This document shows, piece by piece, positions 33,824 through 42,373 of a stretch of 64,000 nt of DNA; positions within the stretch are counted from its first letter, which is position 1; the number at the start of each line of letters is the position of its first letter. Origin of the DNA: Roseateles toxinivorans. Its GTDB lineage: Bacteria; Pseudomonadota; Gammaproteobacteria; Burkholderiales; Burkholderiaceae_C. The DNA lies in the NCBI RefSeq assembly GCF_004362525.1, contig NZ_SNXS01000001.1, positions 420,520-484,519 on the forward strand. Reading direction: 5' to 3'. The position numbers and the translations under genes are program-made. Under the pieces are notes generated by a model. It saw only the letters and a program-made list of their open reading frames with translations. It did no database searches and had not been told where the DNA came from.

Positions 33824-36117
33824 GGCTTGACTACCGCGGCCACGGCTGCATCCAGCCCCACTGTCGCCACGCCGGTGGCGGGGGTGTATTCGTCGTAGTA
33901 CCACTCGCCGCCCTGCTGCACCAGGCCATCGGGGGCCGGGTCTTGCGCCCGCGGCACGGTCTTCAGCGCCTGGGCCATGAAGTCCAGCCACACCGGCACG
34001 GCCAGGGCCGAGCCGCTCTCGTGGTCGCCGAGCTTGCGCGGCTGGTCATAGCCCATCCAGACGACCGCCACCAGCTGCTTCTGAAAGCCGGCGAACCAGG
34101 CGTCGAACACATCGTTGGTGGTGCCGGTCTTGCCGCGCACGTCGCTGCGGCCCAGGCGCTGCTGCACGCCGGGCGCGCTGCCGCCGGGGCGGGTCACGCT
34201 GGCCAGCATATCGCTGACCAGAAAGGCATTGCGTGCCGCTATCACGCGGCGGCTTTCGTCAAGCGCCGGCAGCCGCGTCTCGCTGAGCACGCGGCCCTGG
34301 GCATCGCTGATCTTGCTGATCAACAGCGGCTGCACGCTGTGGCCGCCATTGGCGAACACCGCATAGGCGCCGGCCATCTGCATTGGCGTCACCGCGCCGG
34401 AACCCAGGGCCATGCTCGGATAGGCGGGGTTCCTGGCGACCTCGAAGCCGAAGCGGGTCAGCCAGACCTGGGCGCGCTCGACGCCGACCGTCTGCAGCAC
34501 ACGTATCGCCGGCATATTGCGTGAGCGGGCCAGCGCGCTGCGCAGATCCATAGGCTCCTCGTAGCGGCCGTCGTAGTTCTTGGGCTCCCAGGCCGGCTGG
34601 CCCTCGGCGGCGGCGATGCGCACCGGCGCGTCGCTGATCAGGGTGCTGGGCGTCAGGCCCTGCTCCAGCGCGGCCGAGTAGATGAAGGGCTTGATCGTAG
34701 AGCCCGGCTGGCGCCAGGCCTGGGTGGCGTGGTTCAGCTGGTTCTTGCCGCCATCGAAGCCGCCGACCATGGCGCGGATCGCGCCGGTGGCCGGGTCCAT
34801 GGCGACCAGGGCGCCCTGGACCTCGGGCAGTTGCGCCAGCCTCCACTCGCCACCGGCCTGCAACTGGCGCAGTCGTATCACCGAGCCGACGCGGATGGGC
34901 AGCTTTGAAGACGCCTTGACCGACAGCGTCGCGCCATTGGCCAGCACGGCGCTCAGCCGTTCGGCACCGACCTGTGTCACGACGGCGGCCCTGAGCTGAC
35001 CCTGGTCGGGGTGCCGCTCCAGCGTGTCCGCCACGACGGCCTCGATGGCGCTGGCCTCGCGGGGCAGCGCCACCCAGGCCTCTGGGCCTCGATAGGGCTG
35101 CTTGGCCTCGTGATCGAGCAGGCCGCGCTGCAGCGCCTCATCGGCGGCGCGCTGCTCGGCGGACGACACCGTCAGCACCACATTCAGTCCGCGGCCATAA
35201 GCGTCCTCGCCATATTGTTCGTGCACCAGTCGCCGCGCAGCCTCGGCCACATAGCGTGCATAGCGCGGGCCATTGCGCTCGGTCGTGATGGCCGGGCGCA
35301 GCTTGTAGCGCTGGGCGCGGGCCAGGGTCCATTGCGCCTGCGTGATCTTGCCGGTGTCCAGCATGCGCTTGAGCACATGTTGCTGGCGCTCCAGCGCGCG
35401 CTGCGGGTTGACGACCGGATTGCGCGCATGGGGCGACTGGGCGAGGCCCGCCAGCAGGGCGGCCTCGGGCAGTGTGATGTCCTTCAGCGGCTTGCCCAGG
35501 TAGATCTCGCTGGCTGCGGCAAAGCCGTAGGCGCGTTCGCCCAGATAGATCTGGTTCATATAGATCTCGAGGATCTGCTCCTTGCTGAGCTCGTTCTCGA
35601 TCTTCAGGGTCAGCAGGGCCTCATAGACCTTGCGCGTGTAGCTTTTCTCCAGTGGCAGGTAGAAGTTGCGCGCCAGCTGCATCGTGATCGTCGAGGCGCC
35701 CTGGCTCTTGGCGCTGCCCAGATTGCTGACGAAGGCGCGCAGCACGCCCTTGTAGTCGATGCCCTGGTGCTCGTAGAAGCTGGCGTCCTCGACCGCCAGC
35801 ACCGCGTCATGCAGGGTCTTCGGGATCTGTTGCAGCGGTGTGAAGATGCGGCGCTCTGCGCCGAACTCGCCCAGCAGCACGCCGTCGGCGCTGTGGATGC
35901 GCAGCGGCAGCTTGGGGCGGTAGTCGGTCAGATTGCTGATGTCTGGCAGCTGCGGTGCGGCCAGCGAGAAGGCCAGCGCCGTCAGCGACACGCTGGCCAG
36001 CAGCAGGCCGGTGGCCAGCCAGAGCAGCCAGACCAGTTTGCTGCGCAGTCGCCAGGCGCGGCCCCAGCGGGTGAGAGGAATCACCTGCGGCATGCCGTGG
36101 TTTCTGAGTTCACGCAT
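33817..36117 (-). CDS. Penicillin-binding protein 1A-type bifunctional peptidoglycan synthase
   Basis: 766 aa, anchored by one N-terminal transmembrane segment (VWLLWLATGLLLASVSLTAL). The glycosyltransferase (GT51) domain shows AVEDASFYEHQGIDYKGVLR, GASTITMQLARNFYL and the ILEIYMNQIYLG segment. The transpeptidase domain has GSTIKPF (SxxK), SRN and KTGTTND (KTG). All catalytic motifs are intact, so it can polymerise and cross-link peptidoglycan in the periplasm. It follows a small exported protein by 10 bp on the same strand. Its 3' end overlaps map. Whether this is the main PBP1A or a paralogue cannot be told from the window. Confidence 0.92.
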   Translation of the reverse strand: MRELRNHGMPQVIPLTRWGRAWRLRSKLVWLLWLATGLLLASVSLTALAFSLAAPQLPDISNLTDYRPKLPLRIHSADGVLLGEFGAERRIFTPLQQIPKTLHDAVLAVEDASFYEHQGIDYKGVLRAFVSNLGSAKSQGASTITMQLARNFYLPLEKSYTRKVYEALLTLKIENELSKEQILEIYMNQIYLGERAYGFAAASEIYLGKPLKDITLPEAALLAGLAQSPHARNPVVNPQRALERQQHVLKRMLDTGKITQAQWTLARAQRYKLRPAITTERNGPRYARYVAEAARRLVHEQYGEDAYGRGLNVVLTVSSAEQRAADEALQRGLLDHEAKQPYRGPEAWVALPREASAIEAVVADTLERHPDQGQLRAAVVTQVGAERLSAVLANGATLSVKASSKLPIRVGSVIRLRQLQAGGEWRLAQLPEVQGALVAMDPATGAIRAMVGGFDGGKNQLNHATQAWRQPGSTIKPFIYSAALEQGLTPSTLISDAPVRIAAAEGQPAWEPKNYDGRYEEPMDLRSALARSRNMPAIRVLQTVGVERAQVWLTRFGFEVARNPAYPSMALGSGAVTPMQMAGAYAVFANGGHSVQPLLISKISDAQGRVLSETRLPALDESRRVIAARNAFLVSDMLASVTRPGGSAPGVQQRLGRSDVRGKTGTTNDVFDAWFAGFQKQLVAVVWMGYDQPRKLGDHESGSALAVPVWLDFMAQALKTVPRAQDPAPDGLVQQGGEWYYDEYTPATGVATVGLDAAVAAVVKPQ

Positions 36118-36127
36118 CGCTTGCGCT

Positions 36128-36661
36128 TCAGGGCTGCAGGCCGCACTGCTGCATCAAGGCCTTGGACTCGGCCACCAGGGCCTCGCGGGCGGCCGGGTCT
36201 TCGAGCAGGGAGCGCAGCAGCTTGTCCAGGGTGCCCTGGCCCTGCAATTGGGTGAGAGCTTCACGGTCCTGTGTATCCAGTGTGACGGCCACGGCCCTGG
36301 GTTCCGGACGGCCCTGGAAGCGGGCAATCAGCCGCGGCAGTTCGCCGGCTGCGGCGGGGCGCGCGAACACGCGATCGGCATGCTCGCGCTCGGCCGCGGT
36401 CAGGGTCTGGGTGACGATGGCCTGCAAGGTGCGCTCGAAGCGCGTGGCATCCAACGCGGCGATGCAGGGCAGGGCGTCCTGCTTGATGACGCCATGGGTG
36501 GCGGCCGTTCGGCCGCTCTGCTGAAAGCCGTCCAGCAGCACCTGGGCCAGGGCCTGGGCGGTGGCCCCGGCCCTGGGTGAGGCGGCAGCCGCCACGGTGG
36601 CGGCCTGCGTCGCAGGCAACAGCAGGGCCGCCGACAAGAGGCCGATCAGAAGGTGTCTCAT
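36128..36661 (-). CDS. Exported protein of unknown function
   Basis: 177 aa. An N-terminal signal peptide (MRHLLIGLLSAALLLPATQA) is followed by an alanine-rich, mostly helical domain with two cysteines (ALPCIAAL and QQCGLQP). No family is recognised with confidence; the overall pattern is like small periplasmic DUF2059-type proteins. It lies 10 bp upstream of the penicillin-binding protein gene and 24 bp downstream of an outer-membrane protein gene on the same strand, which suggests an envelope role and co-transcription. Confidence 0.7.
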   Translation of the reverse strand: MRHLLIGLLSAALLLPATQAATVAAAASPRAGATAQALAQVLLDGFQQSGRTAATHGVIKQDALPCIAALDATRFERTLQAIVTQTLTAAEREHADRVFARPAAAGELPRLIARFQGRPEPRAVAVTLDTQDREALTQLQGQGTLDKLLRSLLEDPAAREALVAESKALMQQCGLQP

Positions 36662-36685
36662 GGGGTCAGCTGTTGCCTGTTGCCA

Positions 36686-37255
36686 TCAGAACTTGTAGCT
36701 CAGGCCGGCCGACAGCATGTTGACGCGGGCCTTGCCGTCGCTGCTGTACTTGGCGCGGATATGGTCCCAGTCGCCGTTGACGGACCACTGCTTGTTGATC
36801 GCGTAGCTGACGCCAGCGCCGAAGACGGGCGCGAACGAGCTCTTGGACTGCGAACCACCGGCCGCGTAGGTGGCCTTGCTGTTGACATAGGCCAGGCCCA
36901 GCTTGCCCTTGAGGGTGAAGTTGTCCACCGTCAGCGGCAGCACGCCGTACACGCCCAGGCCCATATTGCGCACCTCGCCGGCCACCAGGCTGCCGCTCTT
37001 GAGCACGCTGCCCTTGGCGCGACCGGTGCTGAAGACCATGCCTTCGACGGCGAACTGATCGATGTTGTAGCCGCCGTAGACCTTGCCGCCGAAGCTGCCG
37101 GTCTTGTCGCAGGCCGCGCCGCCGACACATTCGATGCTGTACTTGTTCTGCAGGCCGATGCTGGCACCGATATAGGACTGGCCGGCGGCCTGGGCGGATG
37201 CGGCACCGGCAACAGCGGTCAGCGCGGAGGCAAGCAGGATTTGGAACTTGTTCAT
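36686..37255 (-). CDS. Small outer-membrane beta-barrel protein
   Basis: 189 aa with a signal peptide (ending AAGAASAQA) and alternating amphipathic strands ending in a C-terminal aromatic (LSAGLSYKF), the signature recognised by the Bam machinery. The mature part resembles eight-stranded OmpA/OmpW-like barrels: GKVYGGYNIDQFAVEGMVF, GVYGVLPLTVDNFTLKGKLG. A cysteine pair (ECVGGAACDK) is predicted in the first extracellular loop. Translation is served by a strong TAGGAG site in a 21-nt leader that is also found before the 3-hydroxybutyrate dehydrogenase gene. Function is unknown. Confidence 0.83.
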   Translation of the reverse strand: MNKFQILLASALTAVAGAASAQAAGQSYIGASIGLQNKYSIECVGGAACDKTGSFGGKVYGGYNIDQFAVEGMVFSTGRAKGSVLKSGSLVAGEVRNMGLGVYGVLPLTVDNFTLKGKLGLAYVNSKATYAAGGSQSKSSFAPVFGAGVSYAINKQWSVNGDWDHIRAKYSSDGKARVNMLSAGLSYKF

Positions 37256-37276
37256 TGTCAGTACTCCTAAGGGTTG
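37256..37276 (-). promoter_or_regulatory. Shared 21-nt ribosome-binding leader, copy 1
   Basis: Immediately upstream of the outer-membrane barrel gene, on the minus strand, the leader reads CAACCCTTAGGAGTACTGAC followed by A and then the ATG. The identical 21 nt recurs at 44741-44761 before the 3-hydroxybutyrate dehydrogenase gene. It contains an AGGAG Shine-Dalgarno core at optimal spacing. Confidence 0.8.
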
Positions 37277-37457
37277 AGCGCGTCATCTGCCTGCGAAGCC
37301 GGGGAATCTCTTGCGTTGCGGGGCACGATCACGACGGGTCGCAGTGTTGCCGTCATGGGCGTTGCGTACCAGCTTCTTGTACGTGAGGTCGGTGTTTGGC
37401 GCTTGACGTACCGATATCCGCTACTATGGCCACCTCAATGTCAAGGAGGAGGCAAGC

Positions 37458-38201
37458 ATGAGTTCGCCCGAGATCGTGATGCAGGTCCTGCGCGCCGAGA
37501 TGCGCGGCGTGGGCATGACCTACAAGGTGCTGGCCAAGGCGCTGAACATGAGCGAGTCCAGCATGAAGCGGGTGTTTGCCCAGGGCGATATGTCGCTGTC
37601 GCGCCTGGCCCAGGTCTGCAAGGCGGTGGGCATCTCGATGGAAGACCTGCTGCGCCAGGCGGCCGATGCCACGCCCCATGCCGATACCCTGACCCTGGCT
37701 CAGGAGCGCTCGCTGGTCAGCGACCCGCGGCTGCTGCTGGTGTCGATCTGCTGCCTGGGCCAGTGGACCTTCGAGCAGATCGTTGACACCTACACCTTGA
37801 CCGCGCCGGAGTGCATCCAGTACCTGGTCAAGCTCGACCGCCTAGGCCTGATCGAGCTGAAGCCGCTGAACCGCTACCGCATGCGTGTGTCACGGGCCTT
37901 CCGCTGGCGTGCCGACGGGCCCGTGCAGCAGTTCTTCCGCGACCATGTTGTCGATGACTACTTCAAGGGCAATTTCGACGGCGAGGGCGAGACCCTGCTG
38001 CTGGTCCATGGCCGACTGTCGCAGGGCAGCGCCCAGGAACTGGTGCAGAAGATCCGCCAGCTTGCCGGCGAGCTGGCCCACAAGCACCAGGACGACCAGC
38101 GCCTGAAACCGGTCGAGCGCGACGGCTACACCCTGCTGGTGGGGCTGCGCTCCTGGGAGTTTAGTCCGTTCACGGCGATGCGAAGGGGGGCGGCACCCTG
38201 A
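37458..38201 (+). CDS. XRE-type helix-turn-helix regulator with C-terminal extension
   Basis: 247 aa. Residues 15-65 form a Cro/C1-type HTH (MTYKVLAKALNMSESSMKRVF, then LSRLAQVCKAVGISMEDLL). The remaining 180 residues form a domain not recognised with certainty: a winged-helix-like stretch (WTFEQIVDTYTLTAPECIQYLVKL in pieces) and a C-terminal alpha/beta part. Start behind AAGGAGGAGGC. The upstream region carries several GTAC-containing words that could be its binding sites. Stop codon and the stop of the convergent patatin gene share the hexamer TGATCA. Target genes are unknown. Confidence 0.83.
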   Translation: MSSPEIVMQVLRAEMRGVGMTYKVLAKALNMSESSMKRVFAQGDMSLSRLAQVCKAVGISMEDLLRQAADATPHADTLTLAQERSLVSDPRLLLVSICCLGQWTFEQIVDTYTLTAPECIQYLVKLDRLGLIELKPLNRYRMRVSRAFRWRADGPVQQFFRDHVVDDYFKGNFDGEGETLLLVHGRLSQGSAQELVQKIRQLAGELAHKHQDDQRLKPVERDGYTLLVGLRSWEFSPFTAMRRGAAP

Positions 38202-40436
38202 TCACCAGAATGGACCTAAGTAGAGATAGGCCGCATTGCTGATCACATTGCCGCTGGAGCGCGCGCTGCCCACGGCCAGGTAGAGCGGGCCGAAACGGGT
38301 GTCGACCGACAGGAACATGCTGGTCGCCAGCCGGAGGTCGGCCCGGCCCAGGGCCTGGCTGCGCTCTCGGCCTGCGCCGGCTTCGAGCGAGAAGCCGGCG
38401 CGTATGGCCCCGCCCAGGCCCACCGGCATTTCGCCCAGCCGCTTGGCCATCACGAAGCGGCCGAAGCCTATGCTGCTGCCGCTGAGCGAGTTGTCAGGCA
38501 GGCCCGACAGGCGCAGAAATCCGCCCAGCGAGCTCGTCGAGCCCAGCTGCGAATGGGCCCACTCGGTGTAGACATGGCCGGCCCAGCTGCCCCAGCTGAA
38601 GGCGCTGAGGCCGAGGAAGTTCAGGCGATGGTGCGGACTGCCCTGCGGCAGACGCAGTCGTTCGATGCGCGCGTCGATCAGATTGCCGCGGCTGGGAAAG
38701 GTCACGGAGTCCAGCGTGTCCACCCGCCATTGCGCGTAGTAGGCGGCGACGGAGACCTGGGCGTCGCTTTGATCGGCCACCTCGGGCAGCAGCTGCCGTG
38801 CGCTGGACTGCACCCGGCCCACGCCGACCTGCAGATCACCCCATTGTCCCAGCCGGCGCCCCAGCGCCAGCGACACCGAACGCTCGCGCGCGCCCCAGCG
38901 CGATGTGATGCGGCCCTGCTCGAAGGCGTCGAAGCCTGAGTCCTCGTAGCTGAAGCCAGGGCTCAGATACCAGGCCGAACCCGGCCCCAGCGGTTGCGTG
39001 AACGAGCTGCTGAAGCCACGCCGGTTGCCCAGGCGGGCCACGCTGCGCAGCTCGCCACCCCAGTCGTTGAGCAGCGAGGCCACATGCATGGCCACCAGGG
39101 TGAAGCGATTGCTCTCGCCGAAGTTGCTGTAAAGCTCCAGACCCAGGCGGATGCGGCTGCGGCCCCATTGCGCCTCGGTCAGATTCATATTGACGTGGCG
39201 CCTGCCGTCCTGGTCGCTGACCTGGGTTTCGACGCGGTCGAAGTCACCGCTGCCATAGAGGGCGGCGGCGGCCTTGTTGACCTCGGCCAGGGTCACGGGC
39301 TTGCCCAGCTCAAGGCCGGTCTCGGCGCGCACGGTCTCGGGATCGGCATGGCGCGTGCCCTGGACCTTCAGACTTGCCAGCGGCAGCGCCCTTGCCAAGG
39401 CCACCGGGGTGATTTGACGGGCCAGTTCCTGCTCGGCATAGGCCTCGGCCGACAAGGCCAGGGCCTGCAGCCGAGGCGCCACCGCCCGGGCCGCCTCGCG
39501 GCCGGCGGCAATCGCGGCGTCGAAGCGCTTGAAGTCGATGAAGCTCACATCGCCCAGCTTGGGCGAGATCAGCACGTCAACGGGCTTCAACTCGGCCACC
39601 GAGCGCTTGACGTTCTGCTCGGTCAGGATCTGCAGCATCTGGTTGGCCACGCTGACGGCGCTGGTGATGTCCTTCTCGTCCATCAGCGGCGTGCCGACAT
39701 TGACGGCGATGATGATCTGCGCGCCCATCTCGCGGGCCACGTCCACGCCCAGATTGCGCACCAGGCCGCCGTCGACGACCAGCCGGCCCTCGACCCGCAC
39801 CGGGGCGAACACGCCCGGCACGGCCAGCGAGGCGCGCATGGCCAGGAACAGCGGCGTGTCGGTCAGCTGCTTCAGCTCGCCGGTGGCCAGGTCGGTGGCC
39901 AGGGCGCGAAAGGGCAGGGCCAGCTGATTCACCGGCCAGTCGCCGCGGCCCTCGGCGACCAGGCGTTCCAGAGTGAACTCCAAGGCGCTGTTGCCGGCCG
40001 CGGCCGGCGGCAGCGCGATGCCTTGCCGGCCCAGGCCCAGCTCGATGCGCGAGGGCACGACCAGGTCCTCCTCGCGGCGGCGAAAGGCCAGTTCCTGGCG
40101 CGGCGGGCGGTCGGCCAGGATGCCGTCCCAGTTGGCCTGGCGTACAAAGGCCTCCAGCTCGTCAACCTTGCGCCCGGCGGCGAAGGCCCCGCCGACGACG
40201 GCACCCATGCTGGTGCCCACCACGATGTCCACCGGGACGCGCATCGCCTCCAGCTCGCGCAGCACGCCGATATGGGCCAGGCCCCGCGCGCCGCCACCCG
40301 ACAGCACCAGGGCCACACGGGGGCGCAGCGGCGCGGCATCCCGAGTGGCGGCCTGGGCCTGCGCGGCCGTCGGCAGGCCGATGGCGCAGGCTGCGAGCAA
40401 AGCGCTCAGCAAGCGTGGGGCTAGGTGTTCAAGCAT
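38202..40436 (-). CDS. Patatin-like type Vd autotransporter (PlpD-like)
   Basis: 744 aa. A signal peptide (IGLPTAAQAQA) precedes a patatin lipase domain (about residues 40-310) with oxyanion loop GGGARG, nucleophile GTSMG and catalytic Asp in VVDGGLV, all intact. A POTRA-like domain follows (LKVQGTRHADPETVRAETGL), then a 16-strand-type barrel of the Omp85/BamA kind ending YLYLGPFW. This is the layout of Pseudomonas PlpD and Fusobacterium FplA, whose phospholipase domain is delivered to the surface. Start at 40436 gives the signal peptide; a longer upstream frame runs antisense into ispF. It is likely to be an A-type phospholipase at the cell surface. Confidence 0.9.
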   Translation of the reverse strand: MLEHLAPRLLSALLAACAIGLPTAAQAQAATRDAAPLRPRVALVLSGGGARGLAHIGVLRELEAMRVPVDIVVGTSMGAVVGGAFAAGRKVDELEAFVRQANWDGILADRPPRQELAFRRREEDLVVPSRIELGLGRQGIALPPAAAGNSALEFTLERLVAEGRGDWPVNQLALPFRALATDLATGELKQLTDTPLFLAMRASLAVPGVFAPVRVEGRLVVDGGLVRNLGVDVAREMGAQIIIAVNVGTPLMDEKDITSAVSVANQMLQILTEQNVKRSVAELKPVDVLISPKLGDVSFIDFKRFDAAIAAGREAARAVAPRLQALALSAEAYAEQELARQITPVALARALPLASLKVQGTRHADPETVRAETGLELGKPVTLAEVNKAAAALYGSGDFDRVETQVSDQDGRRHVNMNLTEAQWGRSRIRLGLELYSNFGESNRFTLVAMHVASLLNDWGGELRSVARLGNRRGFSSSFTQPLGPGSAWYLSPGFSYEDSGFDAFEQGRITSRWGARERSVSLALGRRLGQWGDLQVGVGRVQSSARQLLPEVADQSDAQVSVAAYYAQWRVDTLDSVTFPSRGNLIDARIERLRLPQGSPHHRLNFLGLSAFSWGSWAGHVYTEWAHSQLGSTSSLGGFLRLSGLPDNSLSGSSIGFGRFVMAKRLGEMPVGLGGAIRAGFSLEAGAGRERSQALGRADLRLATSMFLSVDTRFGPLYLAVGSARSSGNVISNAAYLYLGPFW

Positions 40437-40478
40437 GGGCTTCAGCGCGGCGCAAAGCCGCGACCATAACCGATGCGC

Positions 40479-40484
40479 TACGCT
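40479..40484 (+). promoter_or_regulatory. -10-like TACGCT exactly 7 nt before the ispF start
   Basis: TACGCT ends at 40484; the preferred ispF ATG is at 40491, again leaving six bases between and no Shine-Dalgarno sequence. Same geometry as at ispD, the MFS gene at 7823 and the ThDP enzyme. The match to consensus is moderate and no -35 is evident. Confidence 0.35.
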
Positions 40485-40490
40485 GTCGGC

Positions 40491-40997
40491 ATGACACACG
40501 CACCGTTTCGCATCGGCGAGGGCTGGGACACCCATGCGCTCGTCACCGGCCGCCCCCTGGTTCTGGGCGGCATCACCATTCCCCACAGCCACGGCCTCTT
40601 GGGCCATTCGGACGCAGACGCGCTGGCCCATGCCATCACCGACGCGCTGCTGGGCGCGGCCGCTTTGGGCGACATCGGCCGTCACTTTCCCGACACCGCG
40701 GCCGAGTTCAAGGGCGCCGACTCGATGGTGCTGCTGGCCGAGGCCCAGGCCCGGGTGGCCGCCGCCGGCTGGGTGGTGGGCAATATCGATGCCACCATCG
40801 TTGCCCAGGCGCCCAAGATGGCGCCGCACATTCCGGCCATGGTGGCTAGGCTTGCCGAAGTGCTGCAGCTGCACCCGGGCCAGATCAATGTGAAGGCCAA
40901 GACGGCCGAGAAGATGGGGCCGGTGGGCGAGGGCAGGGCGATCGAGACGCGGGCCGTGTGCCTGTTGGTGCCCCGGCCGGTGAGCGACGCGGCTTAA
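40491..40997 (+). CDS. ispF: 2-C-methyl-D-erythritol 2,4-cyclodiphosphate synthase
   Basis: Fifth step of the MEP pathway, forming the cyclodiphosphate. 168 aa; trimeric zinc enzyme. Zinc ligands Asp and His in GWDTH and His in GLLGHSDAD are present, as are [19 protein letters not shown] and the terminal [15 protein letters not shown]. The first motif reads WDTHAL where E. coli has FDVHAF. The ATG at 40491 fits the family N-terminus better than the in-frame ATG at 40473. Separated from ispD by six other genes. Its stop overlaps that of the convergent envZ-like gene by 4 bp. Confidence 0.95.
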   Translation: MTHAPFRIGEGWDTHALVTGRPLVLGGITIPHSHGLLGHSDADALAHAITDALLGAAALGDIGRHFPDTAAEFKGADSMVLLAEAQARVAAAGWVVGNIDATIVAQAPKMAPHIPAMVARLAEVLQLHPGQINVKAKTAEKMGPVGEGRAIETRAVCLLVPRPVSDAA

Positions 40998-42325
40998 GCG
41001 GCGGTGCGGCGCATCTGCACGATGGCCAAGAGGCCGCCGCCCGGCGCGTTCTGCAGCTCCAGGCTGCCGCCCATGCGCTGCAGCGCCTTCTCGACGATGG
41101 CCAGGCCCAGACCGGCACCGGTGGCGGCGGTGCGGGCGGTGTCGCCGCGGAAGAAGGGCGTGGTCAGCTGGGCTAGCTTTTCCGGCGGCACGCCGGCGCC
41201 GTGGTCGCGCACGCGGATATTGACAAAGGCGCCGACACGCTCGGCGCTGACCTCGACCTCGGCCATGCCGCTTGCGGCGCTCAGCCCGTAGCGGCGGGCA
41301 TTCTCGAACAGGTTCTGCAGCACCCGGCCCAGCTCGGTGTCGTCGGCCAGCACCATGATGTCGCCCGGCACCTGGGCCCGGATGCGGATCTGCTCCGGGT
41401 TGCGGAAGGCGTTGATCTCGCGCTCGACCAGCAGGGCCAGCGGCACCGGCTCCAGCATCACCTCGCCGGGGCGTGAGTAGTCAAGGAATTTGTCGATGAT
41501 GGCGTCGAGCTGGTCGATGTCCAGCGCCATATTGCGGCGTGCCTCCTCATCGTGCACGCTCATCTCGGCCTCGAGCCGCAGGCGTGCCAGTGGCGTGCGC
41601 AGGTCGTGCGAGATGCCGGCCAGCATCACGGCGCGGTCCTCGTCCACCTTGGCCAGCTCGCGTGCCATGCGGTTGAAGCCCATATTGACCTCACGGATCT
41701 CGCTGGTGCGGGTGTTCTCGTCCAGGCGCGAGTCGTACTCGCCCTCGCGGATGCGGCTGGCCGCCGAACTGAGCTCGCGCAGCGGCTCGTTGATCAGCCG
41801 GGCGATGCCCACCGAGCCGAGAATGGTTGCGATCAGCGCAATCGCCACCCAGGGCCCCCAGATCTCCAGGCTCACCGGCTGCACGCGGGCCAGGTCGGTG
41901 CGCAGCCAGAACGGGTCGGTGTCGATGTTGAAGCCGACCCACAGGCCGGCCTGGTCATTGACGCTCTTGGCCACCACGGTGCCCGGGCCCAACTGGGCGC
42001 GCAGGCCGTCGGCAATGCTGCGGGTGAAGGTGTCTGACTCATAGGCCTGCCAGCGGTCGCCTTTTTCGCGCGGCAGCACCTTGACCGTGTCCTCGTCCGA
42101 CATCGTCTTGACCATGGCGATGCGGTTGATGCCATCGGTCTGCAGCAGGGCGCTGCGCGTCAGATTGACCAGGCTGGCCAGCTGTTGGGCCGACTGCAGC
42201 GCGCGCGGCTCGGCCTCCAGCGCACGAAAGGTCTGCACCCAGGCGAACACTCCCCCGGCCAGCAGCATGGCCAGCAGGAAGAAGGTGCGCCAGAAGAGAC
42301 TCAGGGCGAGCTTGCTCACGGACAT
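40994..42325 (-). CDS. envZ: EnvZ-like sensor histidine kinase
   Basis: 443-aa inner-membrane kinase. TM1 ([17 protein letters not shown]), a periplasmic domain of about 130 residues, TM2 ([16 protein letters not shown]), HAMP ([20 protein letters not shown]), H-box [16 protein letters not shown], and a HATPase domain with N box [17 protein letters not shown] and [13 protein letters not shown]. It phosphorylates the OmpR-like regulator encoded 48 bp upstream on the same strand. EnvZ/OmpR systems usually sense osmotic or envelope conditions; the signal here is not known. Confidence 0.88.
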   Translation of the reverse strand: MSVSKLALSLFWRTFFLLAMLLAGGVFAWVQTFRALEAEPRALQSAQQLASLVNLTRSALLQTDGINRIAMVKTMSDEDTVKVLPREKGDRWQAYESDTFTRSIADGLRAQLGPGTVVAKSVNDQAGLWVGFNIDTDPFWLRTDLARVQPVSLEIWGPWVAIALIATILGSVGIARLINEPLRELSSAASRIREGEYDSRLDENTRTSEIREVNMGFNRMARELAKVDEDRAVMLAGISHDLRTPLARLRLEAEMSVHDEEARRNMALDIDQLDAIIDKFLDYSRPGEVMLEPVPLALLVEREINAFRNPEQIRIRAQVPGDIMVLADDTELGRVLQNLFENARRYGLSAASGMAEVEVSAERVGAFVNIRVRDHGAGVPPEKLAQLTTPFFRGDTARTAATGAGLGLAIVEKALQRMGGSLELQNAPGGGLLAIVQMRRTAA

Positions 42326-42373
42326 GGGCCCGATCTTGCCTGAGTCCGAGCCGGGGACGGGGTCACGCGGGGG

